Assembly (NCBI GenBank): GCA_016215315.1
Contig: JACRKG010000013.1
Coordinates: forward strand, 1 to 34,761
Length of the DNA: 34,761 nt
From: Candidatus Woesearchaeota archaeon
GTDB lineage: Archaea; Nanobdellota; Nanobdellia; Woesearchaeales; ARS49
Direction of reading: 5' to 3'
Shown here piece after piece: positions 1-7,973 of the stretch. The first letter of the stretch is position 1, and each line of letters opens with the position of its first letter. The notes under the pieces were generated by a model. That model saw nothing but the letters and a program-made list of their open reading frames with translations. It made no database searches and was not told the origin of the DNA. Both the position numbers and the translations under genes were made by a program.

Positions 1-17
1 CTGTTTTCTAGATTCAT
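1..17 (-). CDS. 5' end of the next operon gene (partial)
   Basis: An ATG at 17 on the minus strand opens a frame (M-N-L-E-N...) that leaves the window after five codons. It shares an ATGA overlap with the stop of the preceding gene. A strong GGAGG lies about 10 nt upstream, inside the last codons of that gene. The overlap and ribosome binding site make a translationally coupled sixth operon gene likely. The product cannot be named. Confidence 0.55.
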
Positions 18-1678
18 CTTTTTATTCCTCCATTAAATGTTAGGTCTTTTGTTTTTTCATTACTCTTGTATTGAGATAAATGAATGTAATGTGCTTGAGT
101 TAATTCCGCTACGGAATTAATTTTTTCTTCACAAGATTTTTGCTGCGCAAAAATCTTTGATAACGCGGCGAAATCTAATTCGGATTCGTTGATTAAAGTT
201 AATGCATATCTTTCGTCTTTAAAGCAGACTATTGCTGTTGTTTTATTGTAAGGACCGGATTGTAATAGGTCATAAAATGTTCTTGCCCCACATTCTCTCT
301 CTAAGTATTCTTGGTTTTGGAATTCTCCTAGTTTTATTCCTTGGAGTAATTCTTTGCTGAAGTATTTTCCTTGAGTGTGATGGTTTTCTCTGCTCCAAAC
401 TAAATTATTTTCTTGCTCTACTACTTTTTGTGCTAATTGTTCTAGTAATGGGTGATTGTTGTGTTCTTTTTTCCCTTCGCTATGAGTATTTTCTCTTTTC
501 TTAGTTTTTTTATCACACGCACTGAGCAATTCATCGATTTTATTTTGTTTTTTGTGAGATTTTTTATTTTTAGAATACCCTAATGGAACAAGCAAAGAAC
601 CAAAATTATCGTTCGATCCTTTCTTTTGTTGTAAACCTAAGTTCGGATCATAATTCCAGTCTGAACCAATTACACAAGACTCAGAGTCATCATCAAAATC
701 ATCTGTAAAATCATCATCTTCACCAGATTCAAAATCTTCCAGATCTAAGTTCTTACTATGCTTTGATTCTAGATAAGTAACGTCTCTTGTTAAGTCAAAC
801 ATTACTAGAGCAATTTTTTGTTCTTTATTTATTTCAAGTGGTTCTTCTTCCGTTTCTAAATATTCTTGTTCTTTATTTCCAAATCCGAAAAATGATTTTA
901 TTCCAGCCGGTTTTTTTGAATGTTTTTTTGCTTTTTGAAGTTTTGCAAGCCTTCCTTTTACTTCACTTACATCAATAATCATTGCGTTTGAGTATTTGGA
1001 GTATTTTTTTTGATATAATTCATAATCCATTTTTACTTTAACTCTTGAAACTCCAACTAGTGATGCTGAGTATAGTAATGAGTCTAGGTTTTTTACATTT
1101 TTTGCTTCCAAAATTAAGTCTTCAATGTTTCCTTCAATGCCTAATTCTTTCATTTTTTCTTTGAAGAATTTTTCGTTGAGTTTTGTATTTGGAGTATTAT
1201 AAGGCAGTATTGTGTCGTAAACTTCTACTTTGTCATCAAAACTTAAATTACTGCCTGCTAAATATTTTATTGCATTAATAATATGGTGTTTGTCTTGTAG
1301 TCCTGAGAATGCATCACCTTTTAGTCTGATTAGTATTAAGTCTAATGTTTTGCTGAATTCTGGTTCTACACCTCTCCAGAAATCATCTTGTAAAAAATCA
1401 TAACTTAGCAATGCATTATTTTTGCTTACAACATCCATCACTAACTGCATTCGATCTGTTAGCACTGAATTTTCTTTTTCATCTCTGGCAAAGCCTTCAA
1501 GAATTGAAGCTAAACGATAAGTCAAGTGTAAGTATTCATTCTTTGATTCGTCACTTATCAAATTTTCTTTCATTTGTTCACGTCTTAAACTTTCCATGCT
1601 AGTTAGAATTTTAACTAAACTAGATTGTAAGTCATCATCAGAAATTTCCATGTCCACAACTTTTGGAACTTCACTCAT
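14..1678 (-). CDS. Large acidic hypothetical protein
   Basis: A 554-residue protein that I do not recognise. It has no signal peptide or membrane segment, so it is probably cytoplasmic. The first ~230 residues look helical. A Lys-rich stretch (~245-270) leads to an Asp/Glu cluster (~310-340) containing GEDDDFTDDFDDD, then a charged low-complexity linker and a folded-looking C-terminus (~430-554). The ATG overlaps the stop of the membrane-anchored gene (ATGA), and its own TGA overlaps the next ATG, so it is co-translated within the operon. Two perfect hairpins lie in its 3' coding part. The acidic linker could be a docking region for a basic partner, but that is a guess. The reading frame is certain, the function is unknown. 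Confidence 0.85.
   Translation of the reverse strand: MSEVPKVVDMEISDDDLQSSLVKILTSMESLRREQMKENLISDESKNEYLHLTYRLASILEGFARDEKENSVLTDRMQLVMDVVSKNNALLSYDFLQDDFWRGVEPEFSKTLDLILIRLKGDAFSGLQDKHHIINAIKYLAGSNLSFDDKVEVYDTILPYNTPNTKLNEKFFKEKMKELGIEGNIEDLILEAKNVKNLDSLLYSASLVGVSRVKVKMDYELYQKKYSKYSNAMIIDVSEVKGRLAKLQKAKKHSKKPAGIKSFFGFGNKEQEYLETEEEPLEINKEQKIALVMFDLTRDVTYLESKHSKNLDLEDFESGEDDDFTDDFDDDSESCVIGSDWNYDPNLGLQQKKGSNDNFGSLLVPLGYSKNKKSHKKQNKIDELLSACDKKTKKRENTHSEGKKEHNNHPLLEQLAQKVVEQENNLVWSRENHHTQGKYFSKELLQGIKLGEFQNQEYLERECGARTFYDLLQSGPYNKTTAIVCFKDERYALTLINESELDFAALSKIFAQQKSCEEKINSVAELTQAHYIHLSQYKSNEKTKDLTFNGGIKR
100..120. repeat. Short perfect hairpin in coding sequence
   Basis: Inverted repeat with a 9-bp stem, TTAATTCCG / CGGAATTAA, around the 3-nt loop CTA. 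It lies inside the acidic protein gene, 13 nt from a second hairpin. It resembles other tight hairpins in this window in geometry. Confidence 0.6.
133..157. repeat. Short perfect hairpin, AAGATTTTTGC type
   Basis: Inverted repeat with an 11-bp stem, AAGATTTTTGC / GCAAAAATCTT, around a 3-nt loop. It lies in coding sequence and encodes K-I-F-A-Q-Q-K-S on the minus strand. The stem is nearly identical to one inside gatD at 11654-11680 and related to one at 27378-27398, which suggests a dispersed family. Confidence 0.65.
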
Positions 1679-2667
1679 CTTTGTTCCTCCACTAATTGTT
1701 TGATTGATGTTAGGTATTGTTGGACTTTTGCTAAACTGTTTGTGTTTCTAATTTGACTTGAATTTTCTGTTAATTCTAATTCTCCTTCTTCAAATTTCCA
1801 CACGTCTGAATTTTCAAAGCGTACTTTGTAACCGCCATCCTTCATATCAAGACCAACAATTGTTCCAACACTTCCAAAAGGATGTGCTCCAGGATTTTCA
1901 CCCGGATAATAATATTGATTTTCTCCACGATTGTTTAAAGAACCTAATGTTTTAACAAGAGTAACTTCATCTCCAATCTTCAAATTTTGATTTATTATTG
2001 GTTTTTGATCTTTCATTACTGAGATGTATTCCTCTCCTTTACCAATAAACTCAGAAAAATCTTTTCTTAGTAATTTCTTGTTGTTTGCTAAAAATGAATA
2101 AAATTTATTTAGTGATTCTTCAAGGGCCAATCCTTTTGAATTTGTTATAAAGTGACTTTCACAAACTAGCAAGTAAGCTTCCAATTCTTCTTTTTTTAGT
2201 GTTAATATCGACCTGTTATTAGGATATAACTCACCGAATTTCTCAATTAATTCTATTTTTTCTTCTCCTACCGAAGCTCTTATTTTTTGTAGTAAGTTTT
2301 CTTCGCTTAATTCTTTTTCTTGTTCTGTTTTTTTCAATAATGCTGCCTCTAGTAAAGTTTTTTCTTTTTTTTCTACTGCTTCTCTCTCTCCATTAAGTAA
2401 GGAGCTAAGCATCAAAACATCTCCTTCAGATAAAATCTTTTCATTCTGATAGCTCTGAAGTATTTTTTCTGCTAACTCGAACTTTCCCGTTAAAATTTCT
2501 CCTTTAACATTTTGTACCCTTTGATTGTACTCTCTTTCTTTACTAATTGTTGCGACAATCTTTGGAAGTGAATAAAATAAGAAAAAACTAGCCAAGCTCA
2601 CTCCTGCAACTAATGCTAGTCTCTTTGTAATTGCGTCTTTATTCACAATAACTAATTTTTCACTCAT
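1675..2667 (-). CDS. Membrane-anchored coiled-coil protein with SH3-like C-terminus
   Basis: A 330-residue protein. I place the start at the ATG at 2667, which overlaps the ATPase TGA (ATGA). An upstream in-frame ATG at 2751 would only add an Arg-rich tail read across the ATPase gene. Residues ~16-36 form one hydrophobic segment, so the protein is probably membrane-tethered. Residues ~45-220 are charged and helical, possibly TPR-like or coiled coil. Residues ~229-300 (IGDEVTLVKTLGS...GTIVGL...YKVRFENSDVWKFEEGELEL) look like a small SH3-like beta barrel of the MIB/HERC2 kind. That last point is a visual inference. It may anchor the AAA+ ATPase to the membrane. Confidence 0.8.
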   Translation of the reverse strand: MSEKLVIVNKDAITKRLALVAGVSLASFFLFYSLPKIVATISKEREYNQRVQNVKGEILTGKFELAEKILQSYQNEKILSEGDVLMLSSLLNGEREAVEKKEKTLLEAALLKKTEQEKELSEENLLQKIRASVGEEKIELIEKFGELYPNNRSILTLKKEELEAYLLVCESHFITNSKGLALEESLNKFYSFLANNKKLLRKDFSEFIGKGEEYISVMKDQKPIINQNLKIGDEVTLVKTLGSLNNRGENQYYYPGENPGAHPFGSVGTIVGLDMKDGGYKVRFENSDVWKFEEGELELTENSSQIRNTNSLAKVQQYLTSIKQLVEEQR

Positions 2668-4247
2668 GCTTTCGCTCCTACAGGTACGAATTCTTTTAGT
2701 GCTCTGTATTCTTGTATTCCGTCGCCTACTTCGGTTAGTACTTCCTTCCAATCTTTTTCTTCTTTAGGTTTCGGTAATGAGGTTATTACTTTTGATAGTA
2801 CGTCTGAGTTTTGTTCTATGCCGTAGTCTTTTAGTTTTTGGCATGCATGAGCTATGCTTCTGCAGCTTAAATCACTTCTTACCATTACTAATGCTTCTGC
2901 GTCCGCTTCTGGGGCATATTTTTTCCACAACAACAATTGTTCTTGTTCTGTTGGGTTTGGAAAGAATATTTTGTGAATAAATCTTTCTCTGAATGGCCCT
3001 CTCAAGAATTCTGGATTGTTTGTTGTTGCAAAAATGTATACTCCTTCTGGTGGTCTGCTTAGTACGCTTTGTAAGTATCCTGTTTGGCTGTCTTTGTGTG
3101 ATGTCCAACCTTTTTGTTCTACAAAGCTTTCTATTTCGTCCATTACTAGTAAGCAAGGACTTAATTGTTTTGCTCTTTCAATTACTTCTTTTACTTTGTC
3201 TTTGCTTTCTCCAACCCATTTGCTTTCTAGTTCTGAACCTCTAAGCATTATTAAGTTGTAGCCGTATTCTCCTGCTAGTGCTTCTGGGAACATTGTTTTT
3301 CCAGTACCTGCAGGGCCGTACAATAATACTACGCTTTCATTTGTATTGTCTAAAACGTTTCTTAATACTGCTTTGTGGTCTTCGTAGCCTACTAAATCAA
3401 GTAATTTTACTGCCGGCTCTACAAATGGCATGTCTTTTATTGCTGAAGGTTTTTGTTTCTTTAGTGCGTGTTCAACGTCTGCTTTGCTGACTTGTGTTCT
3501 GTTTTCCATTACTGCACTAACGAATGCTTTGTTTAGTAAACCAACTAAGTCTCCACCCGTGAAACCAAAAGTTTTGTCTGCCGCAAGATTTAAATCATCA
3601 CTGTTAACTTTAAATTCGTGTCCTCCTCTACCTTCTGCATGCATTTGTAATATTTTGTATCTTCCTTCTCTTGTTGGTGGGAAGAATTCTACTTCTGCAC
3701 CAAATCTTCCAGGTCTTCTTAATGCAACATCTATGTGGTTTGGTCTGTTTGAAGTTCCGAAAATGAAGATTCCATTGTTGTCTTCATTACCTTGCATTTC
3801 ATCCAATAAAGCGTTTAGTGTTTGCAATTGATTAGGATCTATTGATTCTGCTCTACTGGAAAACTTGTCGATTTCGTTAATTATAATCATTATTGGTTTT
3901 CCTTTTGCTGAATCTCTTAAATTTCTTGCTTCCGCAAATGCTTGAAGTACTGCTTGTGGAGTGCTTATCGTTTTTCCATCGTATAATTCTCCTTCAAGAG
4001 CAGTTCTAATATAATTCATTCCTAAAGTTTTTCCTACTCCTGGAGGTCCTATGAATAAGTAATTTCTGTTACCCATTTCTTTTCCAAATTTTTTAATATT
4101 TTTTATTGTTGCAACCACTTCATCCAAATCTCTTTTTTGTCTTGGCGGAACAAAATATTCTTTCTCAGTGATTTTTGTTTCTGGAACTTTCATTAACACC
4201 ATTCCATTTTTTTTCATATTATCTTTTAAATTTCCTAAGTTTGCCAT
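2664..4247 (-). CDS. Double AAA+ ATPase (Cdc48-like, no N-domain)
   Basis: A 527-residue protein with two AAA modules and no Cdc48-type N-domain. Module 1 has Walker A GPPGVGKT (67-74), a Walker B reading IMIIINE (119-125) with Asn where Asp is usual, sensor GTSNRP and RRPGRF. Module 2 has Walker A GPAGTGKT (311-318), pore-loop KWVGES (343-348), Walker B LLVMDE (366-371) and sensor TTNN, but an atypical second region of homology, RGPFRERF. Known AAA proteins of this kind are hexameric remodelling or unfolding motors. The Walker B change suggests a weak first ring. GGAGG lies 8-12 nt upstream of the ATG. It is distinct from the bona fide Cdc48 at 20306. Confidence 0.93.
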   Translation of the reverse strand: MANLGNLKDNMKKNGMVLMKVPETKITEKEYFVPPRQKRDLDEVVATIKNIKKFGKEMGNRNYLFIGPPGVGKTLGMNYIRTALEGELYDGKTISTPQAVLQAFAEARNLRDSAKGKPIMIIINEIDKFSSRAESIDPNQLQTLNALLDEMQGNEDNNGIFIFGTSNRPNHIDVALRRPGRFGAEVEFFPPTREGRYKILQMHAEGRGGHEFKVNSDDLNLAADKTFGFTGGDLVGLLNKAFVSAVMENRTQVSKADVEHALKKQKPSAIKDMPFVEPAVKLLDLVGYEDHKAVLRNVLDNTNESVVLLYGPAGTGKTMFPEALAGEYGYNLIMLRGSELESKWVGESKDKVKEVIERAKQLSPCLLVMDEIESFVEQKGWTSHKDSQTGYLQSVLSRPPEGVYIFATTNNPEFLRGPFRERFIHKIFFPNPTEQEQLLLWKKYAPEADAEALVMVRSDLSCRSIAHACQKLKDYGIEQNSDVLSKVITSLPKPKEEKDWKEVLTEVGDGIQEYRALKEFVPVGAKA

Positions 4248-4248
4248 T

Positions 4249-5028
4249 TTATTTTCCTCCGAAATCTACAAATTCGCATTTGAATACTTCTCCTCTTGGA
4301 GAAACATATTTTTTTGATGCACAATCAATTGGGCAGGGTCCTTCTTTTGGAATGCCGTAAGCATTAGTTATTGCCGCGCAATTATTTTTGTGTATTAATG
4401 GCGATTCTACCATTCCTCTGCGCATTATTTTTTGAGTTAATAAGTATCCTCTTAATTGGTCTAATTGATAGGACGTTAGTAATTCTACATTTTTTCCACT
4501 GCCTACGGGATATGCAGGGTTAATTCTTATTGGTACTTCTAAAGAACATGCCAAGTCTACAATGTTTGGAAGATCGTCTAAGTTTTCTTTGTAAACTGTT
4601 GTTGAAATTACTGTTGTGTATTTTTCTTTAACTATTTTTAAGTTGTCGATTATCTTGTTGAATAAAGTTCCATCTTTTTGTTGAGCAACTATTTTGAATA
4701 ATTCCGGGTTAGAATAATGAATGCTAAATTGTACTTGTATTCCTTCGCGAAGTTTATCACTTAAGTCCATGAATCCTTCGGGAATAACAACTCCTCCAGT
4801 TGATATGTGGAGCGATTTATTTCTTGCTCTTAAGTTTTCAATAATTCTAATAATCCTAGGATCAATGAATGGCTCGCCCCCGCCTATTTCTATAATTTGA
4901 AATTTTGGATCAGAATCCACTATTCTGTAAATTTCTTCTTCGGGAAGCATAGAATTATCTAAATTCTGGTAACAGAACTTACATCTTAAAGGGCAGAATC
5001 CGTTAATATCTATTGTTAAATTACACAT
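4249..5028 (-). CDS. Radical SAM protein with twitch/SPASM-like C-terminus
   Basis: A 259-residue radical SAM enzyme. CPLRCKFC gives the CX3CX2C cluster ligands Cys12, Cys16 and Cys19, followed by the GGGEP SAM-binding motif (49-53). Four more cysteines lie in the last 45 residues (217, 232, 236, 251), in a pattern like a half-SPASM (twitch) auxiliary Fe-S domain. In known families this domain marks enzymes that modify peptides or proteins. The substrate is unknown. The start overlaps the AbrB-like gene by 8 nt, and the stop lies 1 nt from the ATPase start. The partner genes are not those of a textbook RiPP cluster, so a modification or assembly role for an operon partner is inference. Confidence 0.9.
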   Translation of the reverse strand: MCNLTIDINGFCPLRCKFCYQNLDNSMLPEEEIYRIVDSDPKFQIIEIGGGEPFIDPRIIRIIENLRARNKSLHISTGGVVIPEGFMDLSDKLREGIQVQFSIHYSNPELFKIVAQQKDGTLFNKIIDNLKIVKEKYTTVISTTVYKENLDDLPNIVDLACSLEVPIRINPAYPVGSGKNVELLTSYQLDQLRGYLLTQKIMRRGMVESPLIHKNNCAAITNAYGIPKEGPCPIDCASKKYVSPRGEVFKCEFVDFGGK

Positions 5029-5176
5029 TTTGCACCTCTCCAGGTTCTTGGAGAATTTCTATGTTAAGTTTAACAATAGTGTTAGGCTTTAGAGAGTTTT
5101 GCAATAATTTCGGAATCACTATTATTGCTTGATTACCGTGCTTTGCTATTTTTTTTGTTATTGTGAAATTTTTCAT
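5021..5176 (-). CDS. AbrB/SpoVT-like mini-regulator
   Basis: A small frame of 51 residues. It begins MKNFTITKKIAKHGNQAIIV and continues with IPKLLQNSLKPNTIVKL, which matches the AbrB/SpoVT/MazE swapped-hairpin barrel (consensus K-x-G-N-S-x-x-I-x-IPK-x-L). Such proteins bind DNA as dimers and often repress their own operon. It is the first gene of the operon, and its last 8 nt overlap the radical SAM start. A perfect 12-bp palindrome lies 27 nt upstream of its ATG, a good candidate operator. A GGTG precedes the ATG by about 12 nt. Reading frame and fold call are fairly firm, autoregulation is inferred. Confidence 0.75.
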   Translation of the reverse strand: MKNFTITKKIAKHGNQAIIVIPKLLQNSLKPNTIVKLNIEILQEPGEVQNV

Positions 5177-5202
5177 TTTCAAAACACACCCAATACATAA
5201 CC

Positions 5203-5214
5203 AATGTATACATT
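5203..5214. promoter_or_regulatory. Candidate operator palindrome
   Basis: The perfect 12-bp palindrome AATGTATACATT lies between a possible minus-strand TATA element (AAGCTTTAAAAGC, about 5249-5263) and the AbrB-like start at 5176. Its place just downstream of the expected transcription start fits repression by the AbrB-like protein. Confidence 0.45.
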
Positions 5215-5272
5215 AATACTGTATAGTCACCAAAAAGTAGTTATTGATAGCTTTTAAAGCTTGTCGGGAAAG

Positions 5273-5280
5273 TTTATATA
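5273..5280 (+). promoter_or_regulatory. TATA box for the hydrolase gene
   Basis: TTTATATA with a purine-rich GGGAAAG before it (BRE-like) lies about 43 nt before the GTG start at 5320, predicting a leader of roughly 18 nt. No Shine-Dalgarno is visible. Confidence 0.55.
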
Positions 5281-5319
5281 CCTAATATATTACTAAATAA
5301 TAGTAAAAAAAGCTAACCC

Positions 5320-5886
5320 GTGAAAAAAATAATAATAATTCATGGAAGGGCAAGCCACCCAGAGGATTGCTGGTTCCCCTGGTTGAGGAAAGAGTTAGAA
5401 AGAAGAAGCTTCACCGTAATAGTACCAAGCATGCCCGAAACAAATAAACCAAAAATTGATGTTTGGGTTCCATTCTTAGAAGCACACTTATTGGCTGACG
5501 AAAACACTTACTTAATAGGCCACAGTTTAGGCTGCCAAACAATTCTAAGATACTTAGAAAAAAATGGAGAAAAAGTTGGAGGAGTAATTCTTGTAGGAGG
5601 ATGGTTGACCACTGATTTAGATGAAAGACCTGCTGAGAACAGAGAAGTTGTTAGACCTTGGCTTGAAACACCATTGAATTGGGATGAAGTAAAAAAGAAA
5701 ACAAACAATTTCGTGGCAGTACTCTCTGATAATAACGACAACATTCCTTTAGAAGCAAATGCAGATTTGTACAAAGAAAAATTAGGCGCAAAAGTAATAG
5801 TAGAATTAGGAATGGGACATTTCAGCAAGATTGAAAACGTTACAGAACTGCCAGTTGTTTTAGAAGAATTATTGGGGATGAAATAG
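5320..5886 (+). CDS. RBBP9/YdeN-type serine hydrolase
   Basis: A 188-residue alpha/beta hydrolase of the RBBP9/YdeN (Ser_hydrolase) family, about the normal family length. The early HGR...P turn and oxyanion region lie at residues 8-20. The nucleophile elbow GHSLG places Ser69, the acid is Asp137 or Asp140 in LSDNND, and the base is His167 in MGHFS. The start is GTG at 5320, since no ATG lies between the TATA box and this codon. Substrates of the family are small esters or unknown, and it is cytoplasmic. It is a single-gene unit divergent from the radical SAM operon. Confidence 0.88.
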   Translation: MKKIIIIHGRASHPEDCWFPWLRKELERRSFTVIVPSMPETNKPKIDVWVPFLEAHLLADENTYLIGHSLGCQTILRYLEKNGEKVGGVILVGGWLTTDLDERPAENREVVRPWLETPLNWDEVKKKTNNFVAVLSDNNDNIPLEANADLYKEKLGAKVIVELGMGHFSKIENVTELPVVLEELLGMK

Positions 5887-5887
5887 A

Positions 5888-6125
5888 TTTATATTGGTAA
5901 ACTAAAAATTTCTCAGTTCCAGTCGCCGTTCAGGGTGTGCATGCAGAGTTTCTTAATTGTTTTGGCGACATTAACAGTTGATAAAAAAATGGATAAGTTT
6001 TACGTATGCACCAGTAAGATTTTTCAATTATCAATTTTCAACGCGCTAGCGTTGACACACTGTTCCGAACGCTAAGAGCAGAACAAAACTTTTTGAGTAC
6101 ATAAATCACGCGTTCGGTTAGGGGA
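5888..6125 (+). ncRNA. Candidate structured non-coding RNA with promoter
   Basis: This ~280-nt gene-free stretch holds no ORF I accept. A TATA-like TTTATATT (5888-5895) would start a transcript near 5917. Downstream come GC-rich paired segments unusual for this AT-rich genome: GTCGCC/GGCGAC (5922-5927 with 5964-5969), TTGATAA/TTATCAA (5978-5984 with 6028-6034), CAACGC/GCGTTG (6039-6044 with 6049-6054) and CCGAACGC/GCGTTCGG (6065-6072 with 6110-6117). I could not match it to RNase P RNA, SRP RNA, tRNA or a C/D guide. Strand and ends are predicted only. Confidence 0.35.
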
Positions 6126-6169
6126 AAATTTAAAATAGATAAAGAACCAAACAAAGTCTTCGACAAAAC

Positions 6170-6823
6170 CTAACTCGCCAAGCTCAAATTAAATAACGAT
6201 CTTTCAATGTTCTTTCTTGCTTGGTCTTCATATTTGTTTCTGAAATGGTCTGTATAGTAAATATTTTTTCTAGTTTTTTTGTCAATGAACGTTTGTAGTA
6301 TTTTTGTTCTACCTGCACGGAACATGTCTTCTGGAACCCAAGAGTATTCTTTTCTTATTGCTGCTTCATACATATCAAATATTTCTTGTGATTTGCCTAG
6401 TATCGATAAGTCTATGTCAATTATTATTTTTCCAGCCATGCTTTCTGGTTCTTTGTCGTGTTTTGTTAGTAGGATTAATTTTTCTAAATCTCTGATGAAA
6501 TCTTCTGACATTCCCATTTCTTTTGCTACACCGCAGGCTAACATCGCGCTTTTTTCTTCGTTATCTTTTACGAATACAGGTCCTTCTTTGCTCATAAATC
6601 CCGTAAAATAAATAGAGTCATGATACCACCACGCAAATTTGATTAGTTCTTCAGTATCTAACAAGTGTTGTGCTTCTTTCAGTTCATCTAAACCCGCAAT
6701 TATGTGTTGTAAATTATGATAATGTCTGTCTTTATTGACATACTGTTTAAGCAAAACATCCCAGTAAGGTTTGTAATAAACATCATCCGTTAGTTTGTTG
6801 AACAATTTCTCAAATTCTTTCAT
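6170..6823 (-). CDS. HD-superfamily metal-dependent phosphohydrolase
   Basis: A 217-residue protein resembling the predicted HD phosphohydrolases of COG4339. HYHNLQHI (~34-41) and WWYHDSIY (HD pair ~68-69) supply metal ligands, and a later IDIDLSILG gives the third Asp region. The family is poorly characterised. Nucleotide or phosphate-ester hydrolysis is expected but unproven. It follows the CoaD-CoaE fusion by 28 nt on the same strand, so it may be the last gene of the CoA operon. No Shine-Dalgarno is evident at the ATG. It is cytoplasmic. Confidence 0.85.
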   Translation of the reverse strand: MKEFEKLFNKLTDDVYYKPYWDVLLKQYVNKDRHYHNLQHIIAGLDELKEAQHLLDTEELIKFAWWYHDSIYFTGFMSKEGPVFVKDNEEKSAMLACGVAKEMGMSEDFIRDLEKLILLTKHDKEPESMAGKIIIDIDLSILGKSQEIFDMYEAAIRKEYSWVPEDMFRAGRTKILQTFIDKKTRKNIYYTDHFRNKYEDQARKNIERSLFNLSLAS

Positions 6824-6851
6824 TTTTAATTTGCTTCAAGCCTACATTCTT

Positions 6852-7973
6852 TCATAGCTTCAAGTACCCCAATAATTCATTGAATTCTTCTTCAATATTA
6901 TTTAAAGAATCTGAATTATTGATCTCAAATATTGCCCCATTATTGTCTTGTTTTATTTTTTGGCCTAATGCGTTTTTCTTTTCTTCGTCAGTGTATTGAC
7001 GGTCAAGTACTTGTTGTATTCTTTCATCACTCCAGCCTCTTTCTTTAAGGCGTCTTTGTCTGCTTTGTTCATCAGCGCTTACTAAGATAATGTTATGATT
7101 TAGTAGGTTGGTCCAATTTTTTTCTATCATTATTGCTCCTTCGACAAGTATTAATCCTTTTTTTCCATAAATTTCTTTTTTGAACCCTCTAATCATTGGT
7201 TCTTTCATTATTTCATCTAATTGATTCCATTTTTGTTCATTATTAAAAACTATGTCGCCTAATTCTTTTCTGTTAATGAATCCGTCATTCTGTTTGACTT
7301 GATTTCCGAATGTTTGAGTTATTTGCTCTCTTATTTTAACATATAATGGTTCAATCCATTCACCTAATATTTTGTGTCCTATTTTGTCTAAGTCTACTAA
7401 GTGAACGTCAACATTCTTTTCTTTGCCTAGTTCCGCTAGTTTTTTTGAAACATAAGACTTGCCCGAACCCGCTCCGCCAGCAATTCCAACTAAGTATTGT
7501 CCTGATATTTTTTCTTCTAATTTTTGTTTTACATTTAATGGAACATATTTTGTTAGGTCTCCATATTCTTTTTGGATTGATTTTGCTGTGCTAGAACTTA
7601 CAAGGCTTAATTCTGGTTTTGCTATCAAAAGGAATGTTTCTGTAGGTCTTTGGCTGTAGCCTATTCCATGAAGCGATGTTTCATAATCAAAATCTTTTTC
7701 ATTTCTAACCCCTCTAACTATTACACCAACATTATTTTCATAAGCATAATCAACTAATAATCCTTTAAATGAAACAACTTTTACATTTGGAAGATGAGCT
7801 AATGCTTTCTGAGCCATTTCAGTTCTTTCTTCTAAACTGAACAAGTATGTTTTTTCAGGGTGCACTCCTATTCCTACAATCATTTCATCAAAAAACTTAG
7901 CAGTTCTTTCAACTACATCAATATGGCCGTAAGTTATTGGATCTCCAGAGAATGCGTACATTGCTTTAGTCAT
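6852..7973 (-). CDS. coaDE: Bifunctional PPAT (CoaD) - dephospho-CoA kinase (CoaE)
   Basis: A 373-residue fusion covering the last two steps of CoA synthesis. Residues 1-155 are bacterial-type phosphopantetheine adenylyltransferase: SGDPITYGHID with the TxGH motif (14-17), HPEKTYLF Lys41, VRGVRNEKDFDYE, and SSS near 126-128. Residues ~160-373 are a CoaE-like kinase: P-loop GGAGSGKS (166-173), DLD (194-196) and a lid around RQRRLKERGW. The first Met overlaps the PanK stop (ATGA). Archaea normally use unrelated or distant enzymes for these steps. The domain order is that of eukaryotic CoA synthase, but with a bacterial PPAT, which suggests transfer followed by an independent fusion. Confidence 0.93.
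   Translation of the reverse strand: MTKAMYAFSGDPITYGHIDVVERTAKFFDEMIVGIGVHPEKTYLFSLEERTEMAQKALAHLPNVKVVSFKGLLVDYAYENNVGVIVRGVRNEKDFDYETSLHGIGYSQRPTETFLLIAKPELSLVSSSTAKSIQKEYGDLTKYVPLNVKQKLEEKISGQYLVGIAGGAGSGKSYVSKKLAELGKEKNVDVHLVDLDKIGHKILGEWIEPLYVKIREQITQTFGNQVKQNDGFINRKELGDIVFNNEQKWNQLDEIMKEPMIRGFKKEIYGKKGLILVEGAIMIEKNWTNLLNHNIILVSADEQSRQRRLKERGWSDERIQQVLDRQYTDEEKKNALGQKIKQDNNGAIFEINNSDSLNNIEEEFNELLGYLKL

Noticed and set aside
4249..5028. Classic RiPP peptide cluster
   Set aside because: No short precursor-like frame with a Cys/Gly core or a transporter is seen beside the radical SAM gene. The small upstream frame is AbrB-like.
5888..6125. RNase P RNA or SRP RNA
   Set aside because: I could not find the conserved GAGGAAAGTCC-like or helix-8 GGAGCAGCC-like elements on either strand.
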